DNA of 64,000 bases from CBDCWQ01 sp965223435. GTDB taxonomy: Bacteria > Myxococcota > Kuafuiibacteriia > Kuafuiibacteriales > Kuafuiibacteriaceae. The stretch covers positions 744,001-808,000 of the forward strand of contig CBDCWQ010000023.1 of assembly GCA_965223435.1 (NCBI GenBank), given 5' to 3'. The notes under the pieces were generated by a model. It made no database searches and was not told where the DNA came from. It worked only from the letters and a program-made list of their open reading frames with translations. Position 1 is the first letter of the stretch. Every line of letters begins with the position of its first letter. Positions 24,548 to 33,881 of this stretch are shown here, in pieces. A program made the translations under genes and the position numbers.

Positions 24548-27500
24548 ATGGTTAAGACGTGGAACAGAATTTGGACGGGTTGCATGGCCTTGAGTGCCAT
24601 GGGGTGGATGACGGGCTCCGTAGGGTGCACGCGCCCAACAACCCAAAGCAGCAAGGCAAGTCAGAGCAAAACGAGCCAAACTGAAAGCGCAAAAAAGCGG
24701 GCCCCCGAGCGAGACGGCATGATGGGTGAGCTGTCGCAACGCGTCCGCCATTCGGGCTACCGCGTTTCAGCAGGCCAAAATGGGCTGCACGCCAAAAACC
24801 CAGCCCACGGGCTATCGGTGGATTTCGGTGCGGGCGCGGTGGGCGTGAAACCCGCTTCACCAAGCCAGCAGGCGGAGGATTCTTGGTCCCTCAGGGTGCG
24901 GCTTTCCCAGTGGGGACGTGCCGGGAAGCTCACAGCGCTCAAATCATCCAGCCCTCGTCTGGGGGCTTGTTTGGCGACCGGTGAAGTGGACGTGGGCGGT
25001 CAGTGTTTGCGACGTGTAGAGTATCCGCATGCGGGGTTGATAGAATGGTGGGAGAATCGGCCGAGCGGCCTTGAGCAAGGTTGGACGGTTGACAAGGCGC
25101 CGAGTGGCGATGGGCCGATGATGCTTTCGGTTGAGTTTCGCGGTTTGTTGCCCAAGGTCAAAGCGCGCGCTCTCCATGCGTCCCTTTCGGGCCCTGCGAA
25201 GCAACGCATGTCTTATGGCAATCTCAAAGCATGGGATGCCTCAGGCCGAAAGCTTCCGGTCTGGATGGAAAAGAGCGCCCCGGGACTGTCGCTGTTTGTT
25301 GACGACGCGAACGCGCGCTACCCGATCACCATTGACCCCATTCTGACCAGCGATGGGTCACGCTTTGAGCTGGTCTCGGACCTCGGTTCGGCGCAGCTTG
25401 GCTACAGTGTTGCTTCGGTGGGTGACGTGAACGGTGACGGTTTTGGTGATGTCGCCATTGGCGCGCCGCTCTACGATGCCAAGGGCCGGGTGTTTGTGTA
25501 CCTCGGCACCCGGACATGGCCCGAAGGGTTGGGTGATCCTTGGATCATCGACGGTGACCAGCAGGACGCGTGGTTTGGCCACTCGGTGGCTTCCGCCGGT
25601 GACGTGAACGGCGACGGGTTTGGCGACGTGGTCGTCGGAGCACCGTTTTTTTCCAATGGCCACGTTCGCGAGGGCCGCGCCTCGGTGTACCTCGGATCCG
25701 CGCAAGGGTTCCAGCCCGCTCCCTGGGTGGTAGAGTCGAATCAAACCGGCGCGGAGTACGGGCATTCCGTGAGCTCCGCGGGGGACGTGAACGGGGATGG
25801 CTATGGTGATGTGTTGATTGGTGCGCCCAAGTTCGAAAACAACGGAGACTCCGGTCTTGCGGACGAGGGTCGGGCCTATCTTTACCTGGGTGGTGCGGGC
25901 GGTTTGGCCACGACCCCCATATGGGAAGGGCGGGGCGATCGCCGCAAGGGCGCCAAATTTGGCTTCTCCGTGGGGGCTGCAGGCGACGTAGACGGTGACG
26001 GATTCGGTGACGTTGTCGTGGGGGCGCCGGACGATGCCAAGGGTGCGGCCAATTCGGGTGCGGTGTTTGTGTATTTTGGTGCCGAGACGGGCATTGCGCC
26101 CAATCGGATCTGGACAACCAACTCCAACGCGGGTGGGGCCCAGCTGGGGTTCTCGGTGGGGGGCGCCGGAGACGTGAATGGGGATGGCTACGCCGATGTG
26201 GTCGTCGGCGTTCCTGGGGAGTCTTACACCATTAGCGTGGGGCGAGTGTCGTACGCACGCACGGGTGTGGTCCACATCTATTTTGGCTCGGGTGAGGCTG
26301 AAGCTCTGCCGACCGGTGGCCCGAGCGTGACGATTCGCGCCGATCTGGAGCTGCGTGGGGCCGCGAATGGGCGTTTTGGGCAATCGGTTGGTTCTGCGGG
26401 TGACGTGAATGGGGACGGCCGGGCCGACGTTGTGGTGGGTGCCCCCCTCGTTGCGCGCAGCTACGTGTTCTTCGACTTGGGGATTTCTCAAGAAAACCAA
26501 ACTCGCCCTCATATCGTTTTTGAACGGGCTGACGGGGGTGAACATGGCTTTTCGGCGGCGTCTGCGGGCGATGTGAATGGTGATGGTTTTGCAGACATCG
26601 TCGTCGGTACACCCAAACACGCGCCGCCCAATCTCGCGGATGCCGGGCTCGCTGAGGTCTACCTTGGGGGCGGGGGCGACGTTTTGGGGCTGTTCCGGTG
26701 GCAGCCGACAAGGCCCTCGGGTGGGGGCACGAGGACCCGGTTCGGTTTCGCAACGGCAGCCGGCGATGTCAATGCGGATGGCTTCAGCGATCTTATTGTG
26801 GGGGCGCCTAACTTTGATGCCGAGGGCGTTAGCCCGGTGATCGACAAAGGGAAGGTGTTTGTCTATCTGGGGCCGCTGCCGTCCGACGATCCCGAGATTT
26901 GGGAACTGGAGGCCCTCGGGACCCAAGCGTCCGCACTGTTTGGGCACGCGGTGGCTGCCGGAGACCTGAACCACGATGGTTTTGACGACATCATCGTCGG
27001 TGAGCCCGGGTTCAACGAGGGGCCCCAGTTCGAAAAAGCGGGTCGGGTTCACGTTATCTTAGGCGCGCCAGAGAGAAATCAGCTGGTCCGGGTTCGAGAG
27101 CTGACCGCGTTTGACCTGAATGCGGGCGCTCAGTTCGGTTTTGCTGTCGACACCGCTGGGGATGTGAACGGTGATGGCATTGGGGACTTGGTTGTGGGGG
27201 CACCCTTTGACGATGAGTTCGTGGACGATAATCGGGGCACGGTTGAGGTATACCTGGGGCGAACGGATTTGGGCGCCAACCAAAGTCTAGACTTCGAAGG
27301 TAGCGTGGGTGGAGCCGAAAATGGGGAGAACTTTGGTTTCGACGTGGCCTCCGTCGGTGATGTGAACGGCGACGGCTTTGGCGACATCGTTGTGGGGGCG
27401 CCTGGGTCCAGTCAGCGCGTCGCGAATGGCGGTCGCGCCGTCATTTATACTGGGTCTCCGCAGGGGATTCGGACTGCATTCTTTTGGCGTGTGGATTTTG

Positions 27501-28900
27501 GCGTGGCCAATGCGCGCTACGGCGAGTCCGTGGCGCCCGCGGGTGATGTCAATGGCGATGGCCTGGACGATGTGCTGATCGGAAACAAACAGTCGATCGG
27601 TGTGCCACTTTTGTATTTGGGTGGGCAGCCGATGTCGCAAGCGGCGGCGCTTTCCGTTACGGGCGGGCATGCGTCCGTGGCCTCCGTGGGCGACGCCAAC
27701 GGCGATGGCTTCGGCGATTTTGTGGTCGGAGGAACCGTGGGTACAGTGGTGCGATACGGTAAGGCGTTTGCCCCCGGAGAAGAAGGACTGGCGCTCAGGC
27801 TGACGCGCTTTGGCCGTACCGATTGGGCCCCGGACGTTGGTTTTGCGGGTGATGTCAACGGTGATGGCTATGGCGATTTCGTGACCGCCAATCCGGCTGT
27901 TGAGGCTGTCCGTTTGTACACTGGGAACAGTGACAGCGGGTTCTTGGTTTCAGGGCGCCTTTTGGCCGGGAACCCCACCCCGCCAGCCTTCCCGCTTAAT
28001 CCGGAGGCTCGTCGGGTCGACGAAGACGTTCGTGTCGCACCGTGGAGTCGTTCGTCGTCCACTGTATTTCGGATTCTTGCGAACGGCATTGCCTCCATTG
28101 GTCGAAGTCGAGTGCGCTTGCAGGCCGAAGTGAAGCCTCTCGGCGAGCTCTTTGACGGGACCGGTTTGGTCACCGCGCGCGATTGGGTGGACAACGGAGA
28201 TCCTGAAGACGCGGCGCGTCCGCGCCTTCGACTGGCGGTGAGTGTTCCGACCCCTGACGCCGCGTTTCACTGGCGGGCTCGAATTCTCTACGACTCGGCG
28301 CACGGCAGTCCCATGCGTTGGTCTCCTTGGTTTTACGGCGGGATTTCTGGTCAAGCGAACGGTGTCCACATCCGGGTGGGCGGGCGCGAATGTGGGAACG
28401 GAGATATTCTCGAGGGGGTTGAAGAGTGCGACGACGGTGATTTCGATGACGGTGATGGTTGCAGCGGAACATGCCTCATCGAGCGTGGATACCAGTGCGA
28501 AGGAGAGCCCTCGGTGTGCACCACGGAATGCGGCGACGGTGTACGTGTTCCGGAGTTCGAAGAATGCGATGATCGCAACCTTCAGCCAAACGACGGGTGC
28601 GATGAACTGTGCAAAGTTGAGCAGGGCTTTCTTTGCAGCGAGACCGGCGATTTGTCGACCTGCCGGGTCGATCCCAATGCGGGGGATCCGGGATCCAGTT
28701 CCGATGGCGGGACCGGTTCGGATGGGGGTGACGGCGGTACCGGAGGAACCGATGGTGGCACCAGCGGCGGCAGTTCGTCGCCCGACGACGACGGCGGCGG
28801 CTGTGGCTGTCGAAGTTCGAATCCATCGGGGATCTCCTTGTTCTTCTTGAGTCTCTTGGTGCCGCTGTTTGTTCTTCGGCGCAAAAGAAGGGCTCTTTAA
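24548..28900 (+). CDS. Giant FG-GAP surface lipoprotein with Myxo disulfide repeats and MYXO-CTERM tail
   Basis: A 1450-residue surface protein. GGAGG precedes ATG 24548. The signal ends with a possible lipobox (SVGC). Residues about 280-1130 hold 14 integrin-type FG-GAP units, each with a Ca-binding loop such as GDVNGDGFGDVVVGAP, spaced about 55-75 residues; variants include GDLNHDGFDDIIVGEP and GDANGDGFGDFVVGGT. Fourteen repeats suit two seven-bladed beta-propellers. Two disulfide repeats follow (CGNGDILEGVEECDDGD and CGDGVRVPEFEECDDRN), then a Gly/Ser/Asp linker, a Cys patch (GGGCGCRSS), one helix (GISLFFLSLLVPLFVL) and RRKRR, i.e. a MYXO-CTERM tail. The unit has both a possible lipid anchor and a C-terminal sorting signal, which is odd; one of the two may not be used. 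Confidence 0.9.
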   Translation: MVKTWNRIWTGCMALSAMGWMTGSVGCTRPTTQSSKASQSKTSQTESAKKRAPERDGMMGELSQRVRHSGYRVSAGQNGLHAKNPAHGLSVDFGAGAVGVKPASPSQQAEDSWSLRVRLSQWGRAGKLTALKSSSPRLGACLATGEVDVGGQCLRRVEYPHAGLIEWWENRPSGLEQGWTVDKAPSGDGPMMLSVEFRGLLPKVKARALHASLSGPAKQRMSYGNLKAWDASGRKLPVWMEKSAPGLSLFVDDANARYPITIDPILTSDGSRFELVSDLGSAQLGYSVASVGDVNGDGFGDVAIGAPLYDAKGRVFVYLGTRTWPEGLGDPWIIDGDQQDAWFGHSVASAGDVNGDGFGDVVVGAPFFSNGHVREGRASVYLGSAQGFQPAPWVVESNQTGAEYGHSVSSAGDVNGDGYGDVLIGAPKFENNGDSGLADEGRAYLYLGGAGGLATTPIWEGRGDRRKGAKFGFSVGAAGDVDGDGFGDVVVGAPDDAKGAANSGAVFVYFGAETGIAPNRIWTTNSNAGGAQLGFSVGGAGDVNGDGYADVVVGVPGESYTISVGRVSYARTGVVHIYFGSGEAEALPTGGPSVTIRADLELRGAANGRFGQSVGSAGDVNGDGRADVVVGAPLVARSYVFFDLGISQENQTRPHIVFERADGGEHGFSAASAGDVNGDGFADIVVGTPKHAPPNLADAGLAEVYLGGGGDVLGLFRWQPTRPSGGGTRTRFGFATAAGDVNADGFSDLIVGAPNFDAEGVSPVIDKGKVFVYLGPLPSDDPEIWELEALGTQASALFGHAVAAGDLNHDGFDDIIVGEPGFNEGPQFEKAGRVHVILGAPERNQLVRVRELTAFDLNAGAQFGFAVDTAGDVNGDGIGDLVVGAPFDDEFVDDNRGTVEVYLGRTDLGANQSLDFEGSVGGAENGENFGFDVASVGDVNGDGFGDIVVGAPGSSQRVANGGRAVIYTGSPQGIRTAFFWRVDFGVANARYGESVAPAGDVNGDGLDDVLIGNKQSIGVPLLYLGGQPMSQAAALSVTGGHASVASVGDANGDGFGDFVVGGTVGTVVRYGKAFAPGEEGLALRLTRFGRTDWAPDVGFAGDVNGDGYGDFVTANPAVEAVRLYTGNSDSGFLVSGRLLAGNPTPPAFPLNPEARRVDEDVRVAPWSRSSSTVFRILANGIASIGRSRVRLQAEVKPLGELFDGTGLVTARDWVDNGDPEDAARPRLRLAVSVPTPDAAFHWRARILYDSAHGSPMRWSPWFYGGISGQANGVHIRVGGRECGNGDILEGVEECDDGDFDDGDGCSGTCLIERGYQCEGEPSVCTTECGDGVRVPEFEECDDRNLQPNDGCDELCKVEQGFLCSETGDLSTCRVDPNAGDPGSSSDGGTGSDGGDGGTGGTDGGTSGGSSSPDDDGGGCGCRSSNPSGISLFFLSLLVPLFVLRRKRRAL

Positions 28901-28968
28901 GACTCCGGAGGGGCTCGAAACTTCGTTGGGGGCAGCTCTTCGCCTGGAGGCTGGGCCCCCCACGGCCC

Positions 28969-29838
28969 CTACAGGAACGGTTCGATGGCGTCCCAAACCT
29001 CCGGGGCGGTTTCGGCGTAGCTGAAGAGCTCCAAATCCTGCGGCGAGATGACACCTTCGTCTCTCAAGAATTCTCCATCGAACGCCTGTTTCCAGAAATC
29101 TTTGCCAACGAGCACAATGGGAATGCGCTTGATGGTGCGTGTTTGGACCAGACACAGGGCTTCGAACAATTCATCAAAGGTTCCAAACCCGCCGGGGAAA
29201 GCGATAAGGGCCTTGGCGCGCTGCAGGAAGTGCAGTTTACGCAGGGCGAAGTAGCGAAACTGAAAACAAAGTTCTGGTGAAATGTAGGGATTGGGAAACT
29301 GCTCCATGGGCAAGGTGATGTTGAGGCCGATGCTGTTGGCGCCGGCGTCGTAGGCCCCGCGATTGGCGGCCTCCATGATGCCGGGTCCGCCTCCAGTGGT
29401 GATCACCCACTCGCCTGGGTCTGGATTTTTGAGGCTAACCAGTTCGGCGAGTCCTCGAGCCACATCATAATAGTGACTCTTGGCAAGGACGCGCTTGGCG
29501 ATACGAAGGCGCGCCTGTTTTCCCTCATCGGGTCCGTGTTTTTCAAGATCGGCCTCGCAGGCTTGGACCTGCCTTTTTGCTGCGGCAGGTTCTACGATAC
29601 GGGTGCCTCCGAACACGACGATGGTTGACTTGACGGCCTGTCGAGTGAGTGCCAACTCGGGTTTCAGGTACTCGAGCTGAAGGCGAACTGGGCGAAGGGC
29701 GTCTTCACTTAAAAGTGCCAGGTCACGGTCGGCGCGCGCGTAGGCTCGACTGTTCAGAAGCTTGTCAATGTTTTTTGGTGCGTTGGGATCATCAACCGCA
29801 TCTTTGGGCGTGCAGAGGGGGTTTTCTTCGCGTGTCAT
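28969..29838 (-). CDS. LOG-family nucleoside-5'-monophosphate phosphoribohydrolase
   Basis: A 289-residue Rossmann-fold protein related to cytokinin-activating LOG enzymes, which cleave the base from nucleoside monophosphates. Diagnostic motifs: VVFGGTRIV, TGGGPGIMEAANRGA and PGGFGTFDELFEAL (the PGGxGTxxE active-site loop). Classical LOGs are about 190 residues; this one has an N-terminal helical extension of about 70 residues (KNIDKLLNSRAYARADRDLALL). The start ATG 29838 has no Shine-Dalgarno, and a good promoter ends six bases upstream, suggesting a leaderless mRNA. Real substrate unknown: AMP and other NMPs are plausible from the family. Confidence 0.9.
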   Translation of the reverse strand: MTREENPLCTPKDAVDDPNAPKNIDKLLNSRAYARADRDLALLSEDALRPVRLQLEYLKPELALTRQAVKSTIVVFGGTRIVEPAAAKRQVQACEADLEKHGPDEGKQARLRIAKRVLAKSHYYDVARGLAELVSLKNPDPGEWVITTGGGPGIMEAANRGAYDAGANSIGLNITLPMEQFPNPYISPELCFQFRYFALRKLHFLQRAKALIAFPGGFGTFDELFEALCLVQTRTIKRIPIVLVGKDFWKQAFDGEFLRDEGVISPQDLELFSYAETAPEVWDAIEPFL

Positions 29839-29844
29839 GGCGGA

Positions 29845-29873
29845 AGGGTAAAAAAAGCCGACAAGGATGGCAA
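29845..29873 (-). promoter_or_regulatory. Promoter of the LOG gene, leaderless type
   Basis: Read on the minus strand: TTGCCA (29873-29868), 17 bases, TACCCT (29850-29845), six bases, then the ATG at 29838. The -35 matches TTGACA at five of six positions. A start site 6-7 bases after the -10 falls on or just before the A of ATG, and no ribosome site precedes the start codon. Confidence 0.6.
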
Positions 29874-29886
29874 ATGCTGCTGCAGA

Positions 29887-31035
29887 TCAGATCCAAGTGG
29901 GCGTGGTTGTCCTGGCGTGCTCGATTATCGCGGGTATTCGGTCTTTGGGCATCCGTCGCCAGTAGATATGCCACGCGTCGTCTTTGTGCATGCCGTCGCA
30001 CTCTTTTTGGTACCAAGAAGAGATGGGGTTCCCCGGACGACTTCGCCAAAAAAAAGAAGTGCAATCGTTGGCCAATGTTTGCCAAAGGTCGCGACCCACG
30101 CCTTCTCCGCGAGCTTTTCGGTCGACGACAAACTTGCCTAAATAGGGTCCGAGGGGGGTGTCTTCAATAAGGGCTGCACCCCGGTATTCGTCGGCAACAT
30201 ACGTTGTTTTGATGGGATGCTCGAAGAAATCTTCGCGGAGCTTTCGGCTGAAAGCGGTCTCAAGCAGTGCGCGGAGACGCCCTTGCTGGACGCCTTCGTA
30301 TCCGTTGTACCTTTTGATATCGGAACCGCAGCGGATCAGCGTCCCCGCTCCTCGCACCGTGAACAGTTCTCGCAACAGGTCGAGGGGCGAGGTGACGGCT
30401 ACGGTCATGGGATGGGGGGTTGCTTCAAGCATGCGTTTGACTTGTCGCAAGAGCGCCGATTGTTTGTCGTCGAGGCGAACCACGAGTTCTGCAAAGTCTC
30501 TTTTGAGTGCGACCAATGAAGGGTTCGGGCCCTCCAGAGGTTCAAGTCGGGCGCGCTGTTGCAAAAACACAAGTTTTTGCGTTTGGAGGGTCGCGGCGAG
30601 GCCGGTCAGGCGGTCGAAGCGAGCGTCAACAGTGGGCGCGTTTTTCGAATCCATTGCGACCAAGGGAATCGTTTCGTTTTCGAGTAGGGCTTTGGCGTCT
30701 TCTAGGCGTGAAAACTGGAACGACCTGGCCTTGGACACCTGGCGGGCCACTTGATGGGCATGGTCTTGGGCCTGTTTGGGGTTTTTGAGTCCGAAGACCA
30801 CCGCGGGAAAGAGGCCGAGGTCGGCGAGGAAGCGGAGATCGAGGACCAGAGCTTCTTCGGCACCCCGCATGACGGAGTCGGAGACCGAAATGATCGCAAA
30901 ACGTTCGGGGCGGTTTTGTCGAAACAAGGAGAGGTAGTATTCGGCCTCTCGCGGTTTTCCGATGGTTCGAAGGAACTGGAGAACAAAGTCGGCAGGCTCG
31001 AGCGTATTTTGGGTTGACGATACGGAGTTACTCAC
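29887..31035 (-). CDS. N-acetylglutamate synthase-like protein (AAK-like + NAT domain)
   Basis: A 382-residue protein with the two-domain layout of NAGS/NAGK enzymes of arginine biosynthesis. The first 270 residues resemble an amino-acid-kinase domain (FAIISVSDSVMRGAEEALVLDLRFLADLGLFPAVVFG...) but lack the Gly-rich kinase loops, so kinase activity is unlikely. The C-terminal domain has the NAGS acetyltransferase signature: GAGTLIRCGSDIKRY, RLRALLETAFSRKLREDFF, YRGAALIED, PYLGKFVVDRKARGEGVGRDLW and FFWRSRPGN...WYQKECDG. Start GTG 31035 overlaps the upstream gene's stop by eight bases, indicating coupling to the isocitrate-lyase-superfamily gene. No other arg gene is in the window. Confidence 0.8.
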   Translation of the reverse strand: MSNSVSSTQNTLEPADFVLQFLRTIGKPREAEYYLSLFRQNRPERFAIISVSDSVMRGAEEALVLDLRFLADLGLFPAVVFGLKNPKQAQDHAHQVARQVSKARSFQFSRLEDAKALLENETIPLVAMDSKNAPTVDARFDRLTGLAATLQTQKLVFLQQRARLEPLEGPNPSLVALKRDFAELVVRLDDKQSALLRQVKRMLEATPHPMTVAVTSPLDLLRELFTVRGAGTLIRCGSDIKRYNGYEGVQQGRLRALLETAFSRKLREDFFEHPIKTTYVADEYRGAALIEDTPLGPYLGKFVVDRKARGEGVGRDLWQTLANDCTSFFWRSRPGNPISSWYQKECDGMHKDDAWHIYWRRMPKDRIPAIIEHARTTTPTWI

Positions 31036-32542
31036 GGGCGTACCTGTTTTTGAGGGCGTCGTATTCGGGAAATCCGACGATTTCTTGGAGCCGAGAAAAC
31101 GGCATCAAATCGTCTGGAGTGCGGCCTTGTCGCAACGCCCCGAGGGCCTTTTCCATGGCGTGGGCTGCGCTGGCGAGCAGGGTCAGGGGATAGGCCGCGA
31201 TTTTGAACCCCATTTGAGCGAGCTCGGTGGGGGGCAAAATAGGGGTGTCGCCTTGCTCCAGCATGTTCACCATTTGCGGACAGGGGAGGGCGCGGGCAAT
31301 GGTTGCGAGCTCTTCGACCGATTGCGGAGCCTCGACAAAAATGATGTCGGCACCGAGGGCCAAAAAGCCTTCGGCTCGGTGCAGGGCCTCGGTCAGGCCC
31401 AGCGGGCCTCGGGCATCGGTTCGGGCCATGACCAAGATGTTTCCTACCTCCTGGCTGGCTTCGACGGCGGCGCGTACGCGGGTGAGGGCTTCTTTTCGGC
31501 CAACCACTTCCTTGCCCCGGGTATGGCCGCAGCGTTTGGGGGTAAGCTGGTCTTCGATCATGAGACAAGCAAACCCGGCGCGCGCGTAGCCTTGCACGGT
31601 TCGGCGAACGTTTAGGGCGTTTCCGTAGCCAGCGTCGGCGTCGCCGATCACGGGGATGGACACCGCGTCGGTGATGGATTGGCCCTCGCTCAGCATCTCG
31701 GCGTACGAGATGAGGCCGGTGTCCGGAAGGCCCAGGCGGGCTGCGGAAACGCCAAAACCGCTCATGAAGGTCAGAGAAAACCCCGAGCGTTCGATGAGGC
31801 GAGCGGAAAACGCATTGTAACAACAGGGCATGACCAGCAGGTCCGGAGCCAAGAGGAGCTTCTTGAGCTGGTCTTTTGGGCTCAAGGAAGGTGATGAGGC
31901 CCCCGAAGCCTGCTCGGGCTCCAGCGCCGACGCATGGGGAGCGGGCCCAAGGCTCGATCCCTCGGCGGGCGTGAAACCGCTTCCGGTGGAACCGGGGGCT
32001 TGGTTCCTTTCCCGAGGTGGCCCCTCGAGATCTGATGGGCAATCGGTCTGGGCTCGTGGGGCCCTCGGCGCTGGTGGTTCACCGACCTTAGGTGAGCCGG
32101 TTTCTTGAGCCGGTGCGTAGATCAAGGCCGCCAGTTCATCTTCCGAGAAGCCGGTTGCATGCTGATCCAAGATATCGACCACATAGGCGCATGTGATCGA
32201 AAGTTCTCGCTTTTCTGACTCGGCCACCAGATCACGATGGGTGAAACGAAGGAGCAGAGATTCGGTGTGGGCGGTCAACCATTGGTCGATCGCCTTGTCT
32301 GAGGCACTGTTGACCAGAGGGGCTTTTCCCTCCATGTGCTCACGGACCATGTTTTTGGCGGTCTCCACGGAGAGGTTTTCTAAGGATCGCAAGGCTCGTT
32401 CCGCCTGTTCCTTGCTGAGCGCCTCGCGGATGTTTTTTTGCGTGTGTCTCAGCGCCCTGGCGTGGAGTTTGGGCACTTTGGTCCAGAGGAGCTTCAAGAC
32501 CCGTGTTCTTCTCCGCTCCGCGATTCGAGAAAACAACCCCAT
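31028..32542 (-). CDS. Isocitrate lyase/PEP mutase-superfamily enzyme with unknown N-terminal domain
   Basis: A 504-residue protein starting MGLFSRIAERR at ATG 32542 (AAGGA upstream). The C-terminal 285 residues form the PEP mutase/2-methylisocitrate lyase barrel: PCCYNAFSARLIERSGF, GLPDTGLISYAEML, GDADAGYGNALNVRRTV, IEDQLTPKRCGH with the catalytic Cys of the KRCGH loop, and GADIIFVEAPQSVEEL. Likely chemistry is C-C lyase or decarboxylase on a short hydroxy-acid; the exact substrate cannot be read. The N-terminal ~170 residues are basic and helical and match nothing I know; an acidic/Pro-rich linker of about 70 residues follows. Its stop overlaps the start of the NAGS-like gene. Divergent from the ParA gene, 85 bases apart. 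Confidence 0.85.
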   Translation of the reverse strand: MGLFSRIAERRRTRVLKLLWTKVPKLHARALRHTQKNIREALSKEQAERALRSLENLSVETAKNMVREHMEGKAPLVNSASDKAIDQWLTAHTESLLLRFTHRDLVAESEKRELSITCAYVVDILDQHATGFSEDELAALIYAPAQETGSPKVGEPPAPRAPRAQTDCPSDLEGPPRERNQAPGSTGSGFTPAEGSSLGPAPHASALEPEQASGASSPSLSPKDQLKKLLLAPDLLVMPCCYNAFSARLIERSGFSLTFMSGFGVSAARLGLPDTGLISYAEMLSEGQSITDAVSIPVIGDADAGYGNALNVRRTVQGYARAGFACLMIEDQLTPKRCGHTRGKEVVGRKEALTRVRAAVEASQEVGNILVMARTDARGPLGLTEALHRAEGFLALGADIIFVEAPQSVEELATIARALPCPQMVNMLEQGDTPILPPTELAQMGFKIAAYPLTLLASAAHAMEKALGALRQGRTPDDLMPFSRLQEIVGFPEYDALKNRYARE

Positions 32543-32627
32543 GGTCCTTCGATTGAGGGCAAGCTTTAGCACAACCGGGCGTGTGCGTCCTCTCGGCCCG
32601 CCGTGCGGATCGTGGTAAGGGTGCGGT

Positions 32628-33821
32628 GTGGTTTCGCATATCGGGGGCACCAAGCCGCCCCGTACGAAGGAATGGGTCGCGTGTACGCGCTGCGGGAAGG
32701 CGTTTCTTCCTCGTTTTCGGTATCAAACCGAGGTTCAAGGGTCTCAGGGGGTGGGCCACGCTTACTGTTCCGTCGAGTGCCGAGCGCTCGGCCAAGAAGC
32801 GCCGCTCGAAAACGTTTGCCGAGTATGCGGCAAGGCCTTTGAGATGCGGTTTGCCTACCAGGTTGTTGCCGTAGGGAGCGCCCGCACAACGGTGTGCTCT
32901 GAGGGATGTCGGGAGGCCCTGCTCAGAGCGAGTACGCCTCCGACGCCAAAGCTCAAGCCCGCGCCGAGGGTCATCGCGGTCTTGAACCAAAAAGGAGGGA
33001 CGGGGAAGACGACGAGCAGCGTGTCGGTTGCCGCCGGACTCGCCGAGCGAGGCAAGAATACCTTGCTTGTGGACTTAGATGCCCAGGGGAGCGTGGGGGT
33101 TTCCTTGGGCGTTCGTGGATCGACATCGCTTTACCATGTGTTGGTGGACGGAGTCTCTCCAACGGACGTGACGGTACCCATTCGGCAGGGCCTTGATGTG
33201 CTTCCTTCAGACCAGTCCGTGGCATCCGCCGAAATCTCGTTGGTCAATGCACCCGATCGCGCGCGGGTTTTGAGCCGACGATTTGAGGCGTTGACCAAGC
33301 CGGGTAGCCCTTACGATTTTATTCTGTTGGACTGTGCCCCCTCACTGTCGCTTCTCAATCAGAACGCACTGGTTTTGGCTCAAGATGTGCTGATCCCGGT
33401 TTCTTGTGATTACTTGGCGCTGGTCGGCGTGCAGCAGATTCTTCAGACGCTTAAGCATGTTCACGACACGCTCCTGCATTCCGTGGAAGTGCTGGGGGTG
33501 CTCCCGACCTTCTTTGATGTCCGGAACCGTATTTCCAAGGAAGCCGTGGCCGCGCTTCGCTCTTATTTCAAGGGGAAGGTCCTGCCGCCGATTCGCGTGA
33601 ACGCGCGCCTCAAAGAGGCTCCCAGTCGGAAGAAAACCATCTTCGAATACGCGCCCCGAAGCCATGGTGCAGAGGACTATGCCCGCGCTGTCGACTGGAT
33701 TCTCCAGAGCAAGGACCGGGCCAAGGAGCCAATGCCCCAAACCAACAAGCCCCCCCACGTGGCCATGGGCAAAGCGCCTTCGTCTTCCCCCGCACCCGCG
33801 CCCGGGATGTTCATCCACTAG
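32628..33821 (+). CDS. ParA-family ATPase with tandem N-terminal zinc fingers
   Basis: A 397-residue protein. GTG 32628 follows AAGGGTG. The first 100 residues hold two similar zinc-finger units: C19-x2-C22...C47-x3-C51 and C64-x2-C67...C90-x3-C94 (CTRCGKAF...CSVEC; CRVCGKAF...CSEGC). A complete ParA/Soj domain follows: deviant Walker A QKGGTGKTT (121-129), A' motif LLVDLDAQGS, Walker B FILLDCAPS, and IPVSCDYLALVGVQQ. The last 40 residues are Pro/Ser-rich. No parB gene or parS-like palindrome is adjacent, so chromosome partition is not implied; positioning of a protein complex is the likelier role (inference). Confidence 0.88.
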   Translation: MVSHIGGTKPPRTKEWVACTRCGKAFLPRFRYQTEVQGSQGVGHAYCSVECRALGQEAPLENVCRVCGKAFEMRFAYQVVAVGSARTTVCSEGCREALLRASTPPTPKLKPAPRVIAVLNQKGGTGKTTSSVSVAAGLAERGKNTLLVDLDAQGSVGVSLGVRGSTSLYHVLVDGVSPTDVTVPIRQGLDVLPSDQSVASAEISLVNAPDRARVLSRRFEALTKPGSPYDFILLDCAPSLSLLNQNALVLAQDVLIPVSCDYLALVGVQQILQTLKHVHDTLLHSVEVLGVLPTFFDVRNRISKEAVAALRSYFKGKVLPPIRVNARLKEAPSRKKTIFEYAPRSHGAEDYARAVDWILQSKDRAKEPMPQTNKPPHVAMGKAPSSSPAPAPGMFIH

Positions 33822-33881
33822 CGTCGCTGCCTCACAAGCGCGCACAGGGGTCCGGCGAGGTCTTTTCGACTGGAGAACGGC

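Noticed and set aside
25358..27052. Long minus-strand open frame (564 codons) inside the FG-GAP gene
   Set aside because: It is an antisense reflection of the repeated GDVNGDG codons; low-complexity His/Arg/Pro product, no start signals, and the plus-strand gene is unmistakable.
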